This document shows positions 8,300-16,159 of a stretch of DNA of 64,000 nucleotides, piece after piece. Position 1 is the first letter of the stretch, and every line of letters starts with the position of its first letter. This stretch comes from Pseudomonas bohemica (GTDB lineage: Bacteria > Pseudomonadota > Gammaproteobacteria > Pseudomonadales > Pseudomonadaceae): positions 62,001 through 126,000 of the forward strand of contig NZ_NKHL01000113.1 in the NCBI RefSeq assembly GCF_002934685.1, in the 5' to 3' direction. The notes below the pieces were generated by a model. That model saw only the letters and a program-made list of their open reading frames with translations. It did no database searches and was not told the DNA's origin. Position numbers and translations under genes: made by a program.

Positions 8300-9124
8300 A
8301 TGGAATTGGATCTCTGGACACAGAGCCTGGTCACTGCAATGACTGCGTTGTGGACCAAAGTCGCGAACTTCATCCCGAATCTGTTCGGCGCTCTGGTGGT
8401 TGTTCTTTTGGGTTTCGTGGTTGCCAAACTGCTCGATACCCTGCTGTCCAAGCTGTTGGCAAAACTGGGTTTGGATCGCCTGATGGGCGGCACCGGCCTG
8501 ACCAAACTGATCAGTCGCGCAGGCGTCCAGGTGCCGATTTCGACACTGATCGGAAAGATCGTGTATTGGTTCGTACTCTTGATTTTCCTGGTGTCGGCGG
8601 CAGAATCCCTCGGCCTCGAGCGGGTCTCGGCGACACTGGACATGCTGGCGCTATATTTGCCGAAGGTGTTCGGTGCGGCACTGGTGCTGCTGGTAGGCGT
8701 TTTGCTGGCACAGCTGGTCCACGGTATCGTCCGTGGCGCAGCCGAAGGTGTCGGCCTGGATTACGCTGCGGGGCTTGGGCGTATCGCCCAGTGGCTGGTC
8801 ATCATCATCAGCATTTCGGTGGCGATCAGTCAGCTGGAGGTGAAAACCGACCTGCTGAACCATGTTATCGTGATCGGATTGATTACCGTTGGTCTGGCCG
8901 TTGCGTTGGCAATGGGGCTGGGAAGTCGCGAAATCGCGAGCCAGATACTGGCAGGAATTTATGTACGGGAGTTGTACCAGGTAGGGCAACAAGTGCGTGT
9001 TGGAGAGGTCGAAGGGCAGATCGAAGAGATTGGCACGGTGAAAACCACCCTGCTGACCGATGAAGGGGAATTGGTCTCGTTGTCGAACCGAATCCTTCTC
9101 GAGCAGCGAGTGAGCAGCCGCTGA
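8300..9124 (+). CDS. cmpX: Mechanosensitive-channel-family membrane protein CmpX
   Basis: The 274-residue protein has about five hydrophobic helices (roughly residues 25-45, 80-105, 115-140, 155-180 and 190-215). Glycine- and alanine-rich repeats in these helices resemble the conserved TM-helix repeats of MscS-like proteins. It ends in a short MscS-type beta domain (V-R-V-G-E-V-E-G-Q-I-E-E-I-G). In P. aeruginosa CmpX is an inner-membrane protein whose loss activates the neighbouring sigma factor SigX. ATG 8300 follows cfrX by two bases. An alternative TTG at 8294 overlaps the cfrX stop and is less likely. Confidence 0.92.
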   Translation: MELDLWTQSLVTAMTALWTKVANFIPNLFGALVVVLLGFVVAKLLDTLLSKLLAKLGLDRLMGGTGLTKLISRAGVQVPISTLIGKIVYWFVLLIFLVSAAESLGLERVSATLDMLALYLPKVFGAALVLLVGVLLAQLVHGIVRGAAEGVGLDYAAGLGRIAQWLVIIISISVAISQLEVKTDLLNHVIVIGLITVGLAVALAMGLGSREIASQILAGIYVRELYQVGQQVRVGEVEGQIEEIGTVKTTLLTDEGELVSLSNRILLEQRVSSR

Positions 9125-9213
9125 ACCGGCAAATCTGCTAATGTATGCCGCCGCAAAATCCCGGAGAACCGGGGCTGTGGCGGACATTTACCTGACTGTC
9201 GGCACGACCTGTT

Positions 9214-9804
9214 TTGAATAAACCCCAACCGCTCTCACTGCGTTACGACCCCCGCGAGCTCTCCGATGAGGAGTTGGTTGCGCGCTCGCATGCCGAGTTG
9301 TTTCATGTGACTCGCGCGTACGAAGAGCTGATGCGTCGCTACCAGCGGACACTTTTTAACGTCTGCGCACGATATTTAGGGAACGATCGCGATGCTGACG
9401 ATGTCTGTCAGGAGGTGATGCTTAAGGTCTTGTATGGATTGAAGAATTTCGAGGGAAAATCGAAATTCAAAACCTGGCTCTACAGCATCACATACAACGA
9501 ATGTATTACGCAGTACAGAAAGGAGCGTCGCAAGCGTCGGTTGATGGACGCTTTGAGTCTCGACCCACTCGAGGAAGCGTCTGAAGACAAGACGCCGAAA
9601 CCAGAAGAAAAGGGCGGGCTCGATCGCTGGCTGGTGCATGTGAACCCGATTGACCGGGAGATTCTGGTGCTGCGATTCGTGGCAGAGCTGGAATTTCAGG
9701 AGATCGCAGACATAATGCATATGGGCCTGAGTGCGACGAAAATGCGGTACAAACGGGCACTTGATAAATTACGTGAGAAATTTGCAGGCGTTACCGAAAC
9801 TTAA
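9214..9804 (+). CDS. sigX: ECF sigma factor SigX
   Basis: The 196-residue ECF sigma factor begins with TTG at 9214. Region 2 is visible in R-D-A-D-D-V-C-Q-E-V-M and F-K-T-W-L-Y-S-I-T-Y-N. Region 4 is visible in D-R-E-I-L-V-L-R-F-V and E-I-A-D-I-M-H followed by a recognition helix. In Pseudomonas SigX controls oprF, membrane fatty-acid composition and envelope-stress genes, and no cognate anti-sigma gene is adjacent here either. The early D-P-R-E-L-S-D-E-E-L-V-A-R segment matches the family. oprF begins 106 bases downstream. Confidence 0.95.
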   Translation: MNKPQPLSLRYDPRELSDEELVARSHAELFHVTRAYEELMRRYQRTLFNVCARYLGNDRDADDVCQEVMLKVLYGLKNFEGKSKFKTWLYSITYNECITQYRKERRKRRLMDALSLDPLEEASEDKTPKPEEKGGLDRWLVHVNPIDREILVLRFVAELEFQEIADIMHMGLSATKMRYKRALDKLREKFAGVTET

Positions 9805-9830
9805 CTCGGCGCAAATATCTCTAACGGGCA

Positions 9831-9852
9831 GGCAAGTTCTGATAGACTTGCC
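9831..9852 (+). promoter_or_regulatory. Hairpin in the sigX-oprF intergenic region
   Basis: The inverted repeat GGCAAG-TTCTGATAGA-CTTGCC has no T run. It lies in the 106-base gap where the oprF promoters should be, just before a possible -10 (TACAAT around 9893). It may be a partial terminator for sigX or part of oprF control. Confidence 0.4.
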
Positions 9853-9910
9853 GATGAGTTGTCCTCCGATAAGGGGACTGCTTTACAATCACCAGATGGG
9901 GATTTAACGG

Positions 9911-10945
9911 ATGAAACTGAAAAACACCTTGGGCTTGGCCATTGGTACTATTGTTGCCGCAACTTCGTTCGGCGCTCTGGCACAAGGCCAAGGCGCAGTC
10001 GAAATCGAAGGCTTCGCCAAGAAAGAACAGTTCGACAGCGCTCGTAATTTCAAAAATGACGGCAACCTGTTCGGCGGTTCTGTTGGCTACTTCCTGACCG
10101 ACGACGTTGAATTGCGTCTGGGCTACGACGAAGTGCACAACGTTCGCAGCGACGACAGCAAGAACATCAAGGGCGCTAACACCGCTCTGGACGCTCTGTA
10201 CCACTTCAACAATCCGGGCGACATGCTGCGTCCGTACGTCTCGGCTGGTTTCTCCGATCAAAGCATCGGTCAGAATGGCAGCGGTGGTCGTAACCGTTCC
10301 ACCTTCGCCAACATCGGCGGCGGCGCCAAGCTGTACTTCACTGACAACTTCTACGCCCGTGCTGGCGTTGAAGCTCAGTACAACATCGACCAGGGTGACA
10401 CCGAGTGGGCGCCTAGCGTCGGTATCGGCGTAAACTTCGGTGGCGGTTCGAAGAAAGTTGAAGCAGCACCAGCTCCAGTAGCTGAAGTGTGCTCCGACAG
10501 CGACAACGACGGCGTTTGCGACAACGTCGACAAGTGCCCTGACACCCCGGCCAACGTTACCGTTGACGCCAATGGTTGCCCGGCTGTTGCTGAAGTCGTA
10601 CGTGTTGAGCTGGACGTGAAATTCGACTTCGACAAGTCGGTCGTCAAGCCAAACAGCTACGGCGACATCAAGAACCTGGCTGACTTCATGAAGCAGTACC
10701 CACAAACCACCACCACTGTTGAAGGTCACACTGACTCCGTCGGTCCTGACGCTTACAACCAGAAACTGTCCGAGCGTCGTGCAAACGCCGTTAAACAAGT
10801 TCTGGTTAACCAGTACGGTGTTGGCGCTGACCGCGTGAACTCGGTTGGCTACGGCGAATCCCGTCCAGTTGCTGACAACGCAACCGAGGCTGGCCGCGCT
10901 GTTAACCGTCGCGTAGAAGCACAAGTCGAAGCTCAAGCTAAGTAA
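9911..10945 (+). CDS. oprF: Major outer-membrane porin OprF
   Basis: The 344-residue precursor has a signal peptide ending near A-L-A-Q (about residue 24). An eight-stranded beta-barrel follows (to about residue 180), then a Cys-rich hinge C-S-D-S-D-N-D-G-V-C-D-N-V-D-K-C (about 196-211). The C-terminal OmpA-like peptidoglycan-binding domain carries G-H-T-D-S-V-G and N-Q-K-L-S-E-R-R-A. OprF is the main porin and a structural link to the cell wall. Its high-expression codon use (for example GCT, GTT and CGT) differs from neighbouring genes, as expected for an abundant protein. A strong terminator follows. Confidence 0.97.
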   Translation: MKLKNTLGLAIGTIVAATSFGALAQGQGAVEIEGFAKKEQFDSARNFKNDGNLFGGSVGYFLTDDVELRLGYDEVHNVRSDDSKNIKGANTALDALYHFNNPGDMLRPYVSAGFSDQSIGQNGSGGRNRSTFANIGGGAKLYFTDNFYARAGVEAQYNIDQGDTEWAPSVGIGVNFGGGSKKVEAAPAPVAEVCSDSDNDGVCDNVDKCPDTPANVTVDANGCPAVAEVVRVELDVKFDFDKSVVKPNSYGDIKNLADFMKQYPQTTTTVEGHTDSVGPDAYNQKLSERRANAVKQVLVNQYGVGADRVNSVGYGESRPVADNATEAGRAVNRRVEAQVEAQAK

Positions 10946-10966
10946 TTAGCCCGCGCTTTGCAGAAG

Positions 10967-10990
10967 AACCCGGCCTCGGCCGGGTTTTTC
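10967..10990 (+). terminator. Intrinsic terminator of oprF
   Basis: The stem AACCCGGCC / GGCCGGGTT is followed by TTTC and further T-rich sequence. It is placed 22 bases after the oprF stop. Confidence 0.9.
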
Positions 10991-11074
10991 TTTTTCCACT
11001 TTCCTAAAAAATCCGCAGATGGCGCTGATGTATCCAGCTTGATACCGAATTATTGCGTTGCAAGTGGCAATCTA

Positions 11075-11845
11075 CTATTTGGCTTTATTCGCAAACTTTG
11101 CCAGGCACCACAGCGGAAACGGCAAGGTGACCAGCAACAATAGCCACACCAATGCGTACACCGCATCGACCCCGTCATTCTGCAAGTTCACGAAGAGTTT
11201 GACTGGAATGCCCTGCGGAAAGTAAGCAAAGACCATCACGATACCGAACTCGCCAATCACCCGGCCCCAGGCAATTGCAAGCCCTGTCGCCAATGCTCGG
11301 CGCGCGGTTGGCAACGTCACTCGATAAAAAGCCTCCCAAGGCGTGCAACCCAGGCTTCTTGCCGCTTCTTCCAGCGCTCCCGGTACACCGGTAAAGGCCG
11401 ATGTTGCCGACAGAACGAAATACGCCAGCCCGCCATAGAGTTGCGCCAGAACGAACGCTGCGGCGTTGTTCGACAGCGAAACGCCGATGTGCGTGAGCAT
11501 CTCGCCCACCGTCGTATAGGGCCCGAACGTTGATACCAGCAGAATGCCCATCGCGAGCGGCGGAGTCAGCAGAGCGATCAGTACCAAGCCTTGAACCCAG
11601 GCGCGCAATGGCGACGCGGTGCGCGCCAGCCAGAACGCTAGGGGTAGCCCCAGCCCCACCATAAGTACCATGGAGAACGCGGTCAGGCCTAGCGAGGTAA
11701 GAACCGCCTGCCAGTCGCCATAGGCCAGATGCAGGTCACCCCAAGAGGTCTCATCGATCAATGTCACGAATGGCAGGGTCAGCAATGCACACGCCGGAGC
11801 GCCCATCCAGGCGACGCAGCGTGCTTTGGGCTGGTAAGCCGTCAT
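11075..11845 (-). CDS. Molybdate/tungstate-type ABC transporter permease
   Basis: The 256-residue integral membrane protein has about six hydrophobic helices. It carries the EAA loop typical of ABC importer permeases (E-E-A-A-R-S-L-G-C-T-P-W-E-A-F-Y-R-V-T-L-P near residue 160). The ModB/WtpB/CysU group fits best because of its length and of the partner binding protein, whose last four bases it overlaps. It would form the inner-membrane channel for an oxyanion. No ATPase gene follows: 84 bases after the stop is the oprF terminator. The ATP-binding subunit must come from elsewhere, or the system is incomplete. Confidence 0.8.
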   Translation of the reverse strand: MTAYQPKARCVAWMGAPACALLTLPFVTLIDETSWGDLHLAYGDWQAVLTSLGLTAFSMVLMVGLGLPLAFWLARTASPLRAWVQGLVLIALLTPPLAMGILLVSTFGPYTTVGEMLTHIGVSLSNNAAAFVLAQLYGGLAYFVLSATSAFTGVPGALEEAARSLGCTPWEAFYRVTLPTARRALATGLAIAWGRVIGEFGIVMVFAYFPQGIPVKLFVNLQNDGVDAVYALVWLLLLVTLPFPLWCLAKFANKAK

Positions 11846-12768
11846 GGGTGCAGCGCTTCGCCTTTGGGCTGGCCGTAGCCGTTCTGGCGGAACAATGCCT
11901 GGCCTTCGGCGGAGCGCAGGAAGTCGACGAAGGCCTCTGCGCGTTTGTGATCGGGCGCGTGTTTCAACACAGCCGCGTAGAACACCAAAGGCTGAGGGCT
12001 CACGGTCTGTGGCTGACCTTTGCTATCAGTCAGGTTCAGGCTGACGGTGTCGTACCAGGTTTTGGTGAACGCCGGATTGCTCAGGTTGATCTCGTCCGGT
12101 AATGCCACGTAAGGCAGTTTGGCTGACAGCGTGGCGCTTTCGTAGCCCGATGCAGCGTCCAGCTGGCCAGCCTGCAAACGCGTCAGCAGACCGCCTTCGC
12201 CATAGACCTGCGCCGGGTTTTGCACATCGCCCAGCACCGCGTTGCTCAGGCCGGGTTGCTTGTAGTATTTCTCGGCCAGCATGACGCTGAAGATGATGTT
12301 CTGGCCTTGTGGATCGACGCGGGCGTCAGTGCGGCCGAACTTCAGGCCCGGCTGTTTAAGCACCTGCCACCAGGGCGTGGTTGCGTCGGGTCGGTTGCTC
12401 GCTGCCAATGCAGCGGCGAACTGACTCTTGGGGTTGTAGGCGATTACCATGCGCGTGCTGGCGACGGGAATCGCTTCGTCTACCAGCCCTGCTTTTTGCA
12501 GAATTTCGACAGGCCCCGGGGTGATGGACACGAACACGTCTGCCGTCGCCTTGCCAGAGGCAAGCAGGCGCGCGAGGCCGTAGGCGCCTTCGCCCTGGCC
12601 TTGGTAATTGACGTGCTGCTGAGTGGCAAACGACGGGCCGAGGAACTTGTCCATGACCACTCCCATCGAGCCGGCGTACGCCACCCGGAAATCCTCTGCG
12701 GCAAAACTCGAAGCTGATGTCGTCAGCAACAGTCCACCGAGGGCCACAGCCAATCTATGTTTGATCAC
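11842..12768 (-). CDS. Molybdate/tungstate-like periplasmic binding protein
   Basis: A 308-residue secreted solute-binding protein. GTG at 12768 is preferred because AGAGGTGG stands just upstream; a GTG at 12777 is also possible. A signal peptide ends near A-S-S-F-A-A. The mature protein shows the WtpA/ModA pattern: A-G-S-M near the start (oxyanion loop), S-T-R-M-V-I-A-Y-N-P-K near the first hinge, and F-G-R-T-D-A-R-V-D-P-Q-G, which matches the G-R-T-D-P-x-x-D-P motif of tungstate/molybdate binders. The specificity is inferred. Molybdate would be needed by the nitrate and aldehyde enzymes suggested by nearby genes. Confidence 0.78.
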   Translation of the reverse strand: MIKHRLAVALGGLLLTTSASSFAAEDFRVAYAGSMGVVMDKFLGPSFATQQHVNYQGQGEGAYGLARLLASGKATADVFVSITPGPVEILQKAGLVDEAIPVASTRMVIAYNPKSQFAAALAASNRPDATTPWWQVLKQPGLKFGRTDARVDPQGQNIIFSVMLAEKYYKQPGLSNAVLGDVQNPAQVYGEGGLLTRLQAGQLDAASGYESATLSAKLPYVALPDEINLSNPAFTKTWYDTVSLNLTDSKGQPQTVSPQPLVFYAAVLKHAPDHKRAEAFVDFLRSAEGQALFRQNGYGQPKGEALHP

Positions 12769-12940
12769 AGTTACCACCTCTCATCGCGATATGTAGGACG
12801 CTATACAGCGCGCGATGGTAGCCGAGCGATGGCTCGCAATGCCTGTACTCACAGCCCCTGACTCGCAGATTGGGATCTGGCAGCTAAAGGCTGTCCGTTG
12901 AGCGCTATTGGAATCTGCCAAAGCGTTCGGCCCAGCGCCA

Positions 12941-14641
12941 TTAACGCTTGAGCAGCCAGATCCATAGCAGCAGATTCAACATCAGCGACACCAGCGCAAC
13001 CGCTCGCCAGACCTTCATGGGCTCGCGTTCCAGCAGCGGTCTGGGCCGCAGGTTCAGGCTGCCCGTTTCGCCCTGTCGCAGCTCAAGCAACCAATGCTCG
13101 GCGGTCTCGAAGCGCTTGGCGGGATCAGCTTGAAGAGCCTTGTCCAGGTGCCGATCGAGCCATTCGGGCGTGTCCGGGCGATAGCGGCTGGCTGAAACCG
13201 GATGGCCGAAATGACGGTGTTGAAAGGCTTCGATTTCGCCGTGGGGATAATGCCCGGTCAACAGGAAATACAAGGTGACGCTCGCGGCATATAAATCCAG
13301 GGCCGGGGCAGGGGGCGCGCCTTCGAAGGCTTCCGGTGCGATGAAGCTCGGGGTTCCGGGTACGTCGCCGGGCGCGTCGGCTGACAGACCGGGACAGAAT
13401 GCCAGCCCGAAATCCAGCACGCGCAAATCGCCTCGGGCGTCGATGAGCAGGTTTTCCGGCTTGATGTCTCGGTGCAGGATGTTGCGTCTGTGCAGCAGAC
13501 CGATCGCTGAGATCAATTCCCGCGCGAGGCTCAGCAAACGGCTCAGTTCCAATGGCCCGTGCTCGGCAAAGATCTGAGCGAGCGTCTGTCCCGGATACTC
13601 ACGCATGACGTAATACAGGTGCTGACGATCCGGCAGCGGATGAATCTGCGGAAAGAAACGCCCGGCGACCCGACGCAGAAACCATTCCTCCAGCAACAAC
13701 GCCTGCCCGGCACTGGCGTCATCCTGCCGCGAACGGGGCAGGGTTTTGAGCAGCCAGTGACGTTGCCGGGCGTCCTGGACCCGATACAGCGTCGACTGTC
13801 GGGAGTCGCCCAGATGCTCCTGCACCTGCCAGCCCTCGAACGACTGCCCGGCCTTCAGCGCCGCAGGCAAAGGCCACTGGTGCAGTTGAATAAGGGTGTC
13901 GCCCAGCGTGTCGGCGCCCAGTTGATCGACCTGAATCAGCAGGGCGGTAGCATTATCCTGGCTGCCTGCAAGATGCGCGGCGTTCACCAGCGTGCGCGCT
14001 GCGGCATCGAGATCCTCTTGCTCGTCGAGAATCGAACGAATGCGGCCGTCGCCCAGGGTCGCCCAGACCCCGTCGCTGACCAGCAGCAGACGCTCGCCTT
14101 GACGCAGCTCGCCGTCCAGATAGTCCATGACCAGATATTGATCCAGGCCCAGCGCGCGTTTGAGCACATGCTGCATGTCCGGCTGCTGCCAGAGATGGTC
14201 GTCGCTGATGCGTTGCAGCGTTCCGTCCAGCCACCGATAGGCCCGACAATCGCCGACATGGGCGAGGGTGAAACGCCGCCCCCGCAGGACGAGGGCGCTG
14301 AGCGTGGTTAGCAGCCCGTTGGCCAGCAGCCAGCGATTGTGGGCCACCAACAGCCGATCCAGGGCTTGCGCCACGCCCCAGGTTTCCGGCGTCGAATAGT
14401 AATCCAGCGCCAGAGCCTGCAGCGTGGAGCGGGAAGCCAGACCGCCATCGACGCACTGGCTGACACCGTCGGCCAGCGCGAACAGATAGCCTTTGCTGGC
14501 CGCCAATGCTGGGGCGGGCGTGACCAGGCGGGTGGCGTCCTGATTCTCCGCCCGAGGGCCGGTGGCGCTGAATTCGGCAAAGCGCAAGTGCAATCCCGTC
14601 GCTGTTGCCGGTTTCTGGGGCAGAGGCTGATTCACCGCCAC
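12941..14641 (-). CDS. Bifunctional PP2C-type phosphatase / Ser-Thr protein kinase of the nitrate locus
   Basis: A 566-residue fusion. Residues about 20-240 form a PP2C-like phosphatase (E-N-Q-D-A near the start, F-A-L-A-D-G-V-S, V-G-D-C-R-A-Y-R, L-V-S-D-G-V-W and a late Q-D-N-A-T-A). Residues about 270-530 form an eukaryotic-type kinase with catalytic L-H-R-D-I-K-P-E-N and D-F-G-L, plus a G-T-P-S-F-I-A-P-E activation segment. One C-terminal membrane helix (about 545-563) would anchor the enzyme with its catalytic parts in the cytoplasm. It starts 12 bases after nasA, in one operon with the nitrate porter. This fusion accompanies nitrate-assimilation genes in pseudomonads; its substrate is not known to me. 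Confidence 0.9.
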   Translation of the reverse strand: MAVNQPLPQKPATATGLHLRFAEFSATGPRAENQDATRLVTPAPALAASKGYLFALADGVSQCVDGGLASRSTLQALALDYYSTPETWGVAQALDRLLVAHNRWLLANGLLTTLSALVLRGRRFTLAHVGDCRAYRWLDGTLQRISDDHLWQQPDMQHVLKRALGLDQYLVMDYLDGELRQGERLLLVSDGVWATLGDGRIRSILDEQEDLDAAARTLVNAAHLAGSQDNATALLIQVDQLGADTLGDTLIQLHQWPLPAALKAGQSFEGWQVQEHLGDSRQSTLYRVQDARQRHWLLKTLPRSRQDDASAGQALLLEEWFLRRVAGRFFPQIHPLPDRQHLYYVMREYPGQTLAQIFAEHGPLELSRLLSLARELISAIGLLHRRNILHRDIKPENLLIDARGDLRVLDFGLAFCPGLSADAPGDVPGTPSFIAPEAFEGAPPAPALDLYAASVTLYFLLTGHYPHGEIEAFQHRHFGHPVSASRYRPDTPEWLDRHLDKALQADPAKRFETAEHWLLELRQGETGSLNLRPRPLLEREPMKVWRAVALVSLMLNLLLWIWLLKR

Positions 14642-14653
14642 GCTCCGGAGTAA

Positions 14654-15865
14654 TCAGACACGCGCAGCTGTGACCGCAGCCGAGCCCCAGGTAGTTCTCC
14701 AGCGACGCTTGACGTTCATCAAACCGAACCAGGCGAGCACGCCGAGCAGTGCGAACAGCCACAAGCCCAGCTGATAGTCGCCGGTGTTCTGTTTGATCGC
14801 CCCCAGGCCCGCTGCCAGCAGGAAGCCACCAATGCCGCCCGCCATGCCGATCAGCCCGGTCATCACGCCGATTTCCTTGCGGAAACGTTGCGGCACCAGT
14901 TGGAATACCGCCCCGTTGCCTGCACCCAGGCCGAGCATGGCCGCGACGAACAAGGCCAGCGCAGCCCAAGAGCTAGGCAGGTTGAAACCCACCGCAGCGA
15001 TGCAGATGGCGGACACGGCGTACATCCCCGACAACGTGCGGATGCCGCCGAAGCGGTCAGCCAGCGCGCCACCCAGCGGGCGCATCAGGCTACCGCCGAA
15101 TACGCAGGCGGCGGTGTAATAACCCGCAGTCACCGGGCTCAGGCCGTACTGATCGTTGAAGTAGCCGGGCAGGGCGCTCGCCAGTCCGATGAAACCGCCG
15201 AAGGTGACGCTGTAAAAGAACATGAACCACCAACTGTCACGGTCGCCAAGCGCCTTGAAGTAGTCACCCAGCGCTTTGCGCGGTGGACGTTCAGGCGCGT
15301 TGCGGGCCATCAGCCAGAAGGCAATCAGGGTCAGCACCAGCGGCAGTGCAGCGAAGCCGAACACATTGCTCCAGCCGAAGCTTGCGGCCAGGACCGGGGC
15401 GATCAGCGCGGCGAATACGGTGCCCGAGTTGCCCGCGCCGGCGATGCCCATGGCCTTGCCCTGGTGTTGCGGCGGATACCATTGCGAAGCCAGCGGCAGG
15501 GCGACGGCGAAGGAGGCGCCCGCCATGCCGAGGAAGACGCCGAGCAACAGCGCCTGCTCATAGCTGTGCACGCCCAGTTGCCAGGCGCAGAGCAAGGCGA
15601 CGATGACGATGATCTGGCCGATGATCCCGGCGGTCTTGGGGGAGAGCTGATCGGCCAGCATGCCCATCAGAAAGCGCAAAAAGGCGCCAGCCAGAATCGG
15701 CGTGGCGACCATCAGGCCCCGTTGCTGGGCGGTCAGGTGCAGGTCAGCGGCAATCTGTACGGCCAGGGGGCCGAGCAGGTACCAGACCATGAAACTCAGG
15801 TCGAAATAGAGGAACGCTGCGAACAGCGTGGGTTTGTGCCCGGCCTTCCAGAAACTTGTATTCAT
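14654..15865 (-). CDS. nasA: Nitrate/nitrite MFS porter
   Basis: A 403-residue major-facilitator protein with about 12 hydrophobic helices. The N-terminal F-D-L-S-F-M-V-W-Y-L-L-G-P-L helix and the G-M-A-G-A-S-F-A-V-A and G-A-G-N-S-G-T segments are the NarK/NasA nitrate signatures. It imports nitrate for assimilation. ATG 15865 follows GAGGTGA. The roughly 200-base leader upstream carries a sigma-54 promoter and a NasT-type antitermination structure, so expression should require nitrogen limitation and nitrate together. The kinase-phosphatase fusion follows 12 bases downstream. Confidence 0.93.
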   Translation of the reverse strand: MNTSFWKAGHKPTLFAAFLYFDLSFMVWYLLGPLAVQIAADLHLTAQQRGLMVATPILAGAFLRFLMGMLADQLSPKTAGIIGQIIVIVALLCAWQLGVHSYEQALLLGVFLGMAGASFAVALPLASQWYPPQHQGKAMGIAGAGNSGTVFAALIAPVLAASFGWSNVFGFAALPLVLTLIAFWLMARNAPERPPRKALGDYFKALGDRDSWWFMFFYSVTFGGFIGLASALPGYFNDQYGLSPVTAGYYTAACVFGGSLMRPLGGALADRFGGIRTLSGMYAVSAICIAAVGFNLPSSWAALALFVAAMLGLGAGNGAVFQLVPQRFRKEIGVMTGLIGMAGGIGGFLLAAGLGAIKQNTGDYQLGLWLFALLGVLAWFGLMNVKRRWRTTWGSAAVTAARV

Positions 15866-15959
15866 CTGTCACCTCATCTGCAGAAATCATCGCCGGCGGG
15901 CGGAGCGCCTGCGCCGCTGTGGGGTCTTGCAGGTGAAGCACCGGCACGGCGCTCCACCC

Positions 15960-15976
15960 GGCCCGTTGTCCGGGCC
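15960..15976 (-). promoter_or_regulatory. Extra hairpin in the nasA leader
   Basis: Inverted repeat GGCCCG-(5 bases)-CGGGCC between the attenuator and nasA. It has no T run and its role is unclear. Confidence 0.4.
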
Positions 15977-15983
15977 CAAAACG

Positions 15984-16031
15984 AAAAAACGTCGCAACCC
16001 TGTTCGCGTGTGGCGAAGGGGTGTGCGACGT
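15984..16031 (-). terminator. Attenuator (intrinsic terminator) in the nasA leader
   Basis: Read on the minus strand, ACGTCGCA-ACCC pairs with GGGT-TGCGACGT around an inner TTCGC/GCGAA hairpin and is followed by TTTTTT. It lies inside the untranslated leader, about 120 bases before nasA. Its 5' arm overlaps the second antiterminator hairpin (16026-16039), so the two structures exclude each other. Confidence 0.88.
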
Positions 16032-16066
16032 CTTTGTCGTGAGGGGGGCAACCGCCGTTGGCTACC
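16026..16066 (-). promoter_or_regulatory. NasT (ANTAR) antiterminator RNA hairpins of the nasA leader
   Basis: Two hexaloop stems on the minus strand. P1 (16047-16066): GGTAGCC-AACGGC-GGTTGCC. P2 (16026-16039): CGAC-AAAGAC-GTCG. Both loops have A at position 1 and G at position 4, the consensus known for ANTAR-domain RNA targets. The P2 3' arm is part of the terminator 5' arm. NasT binding should favour P1-P2 and so prevent termination. P1 begins only about four bases after the start site predicted from the sigma-54 element. Confidence 0.88.
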
Positions 16067-16080
16067 TGTGTGGTTGATAA

Positions 16081-16096
16081 AGCAAGGAGTGGGCCA
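16081..16096 (-). promoter_or_regulatory. Sigma-54 promoter of nasA
   Basis: The minus strand reads TGGCCCACTCCTTGCT, matching the -24/-12 consensus TGGCAC-N5-TTGCW at all but one conserved base and with exact spacing. Transcription would begin near 16070, immediately ahead of antiterminator hairpin P1. Confidence 0.85.
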
Positions 16097-16159
16097 GATG
16101 ATTGATATCGAGAGCCGGGAAAATGGGGGCGGCTTACGCTGCTAACGGTGCATAACCGT

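Noticed and set aside
9821..10936. 371-codon frame antisense to oprF
   Set aside because: oprF is unmistakable, and the antisense product is a Val-rich artefact of its codon use.
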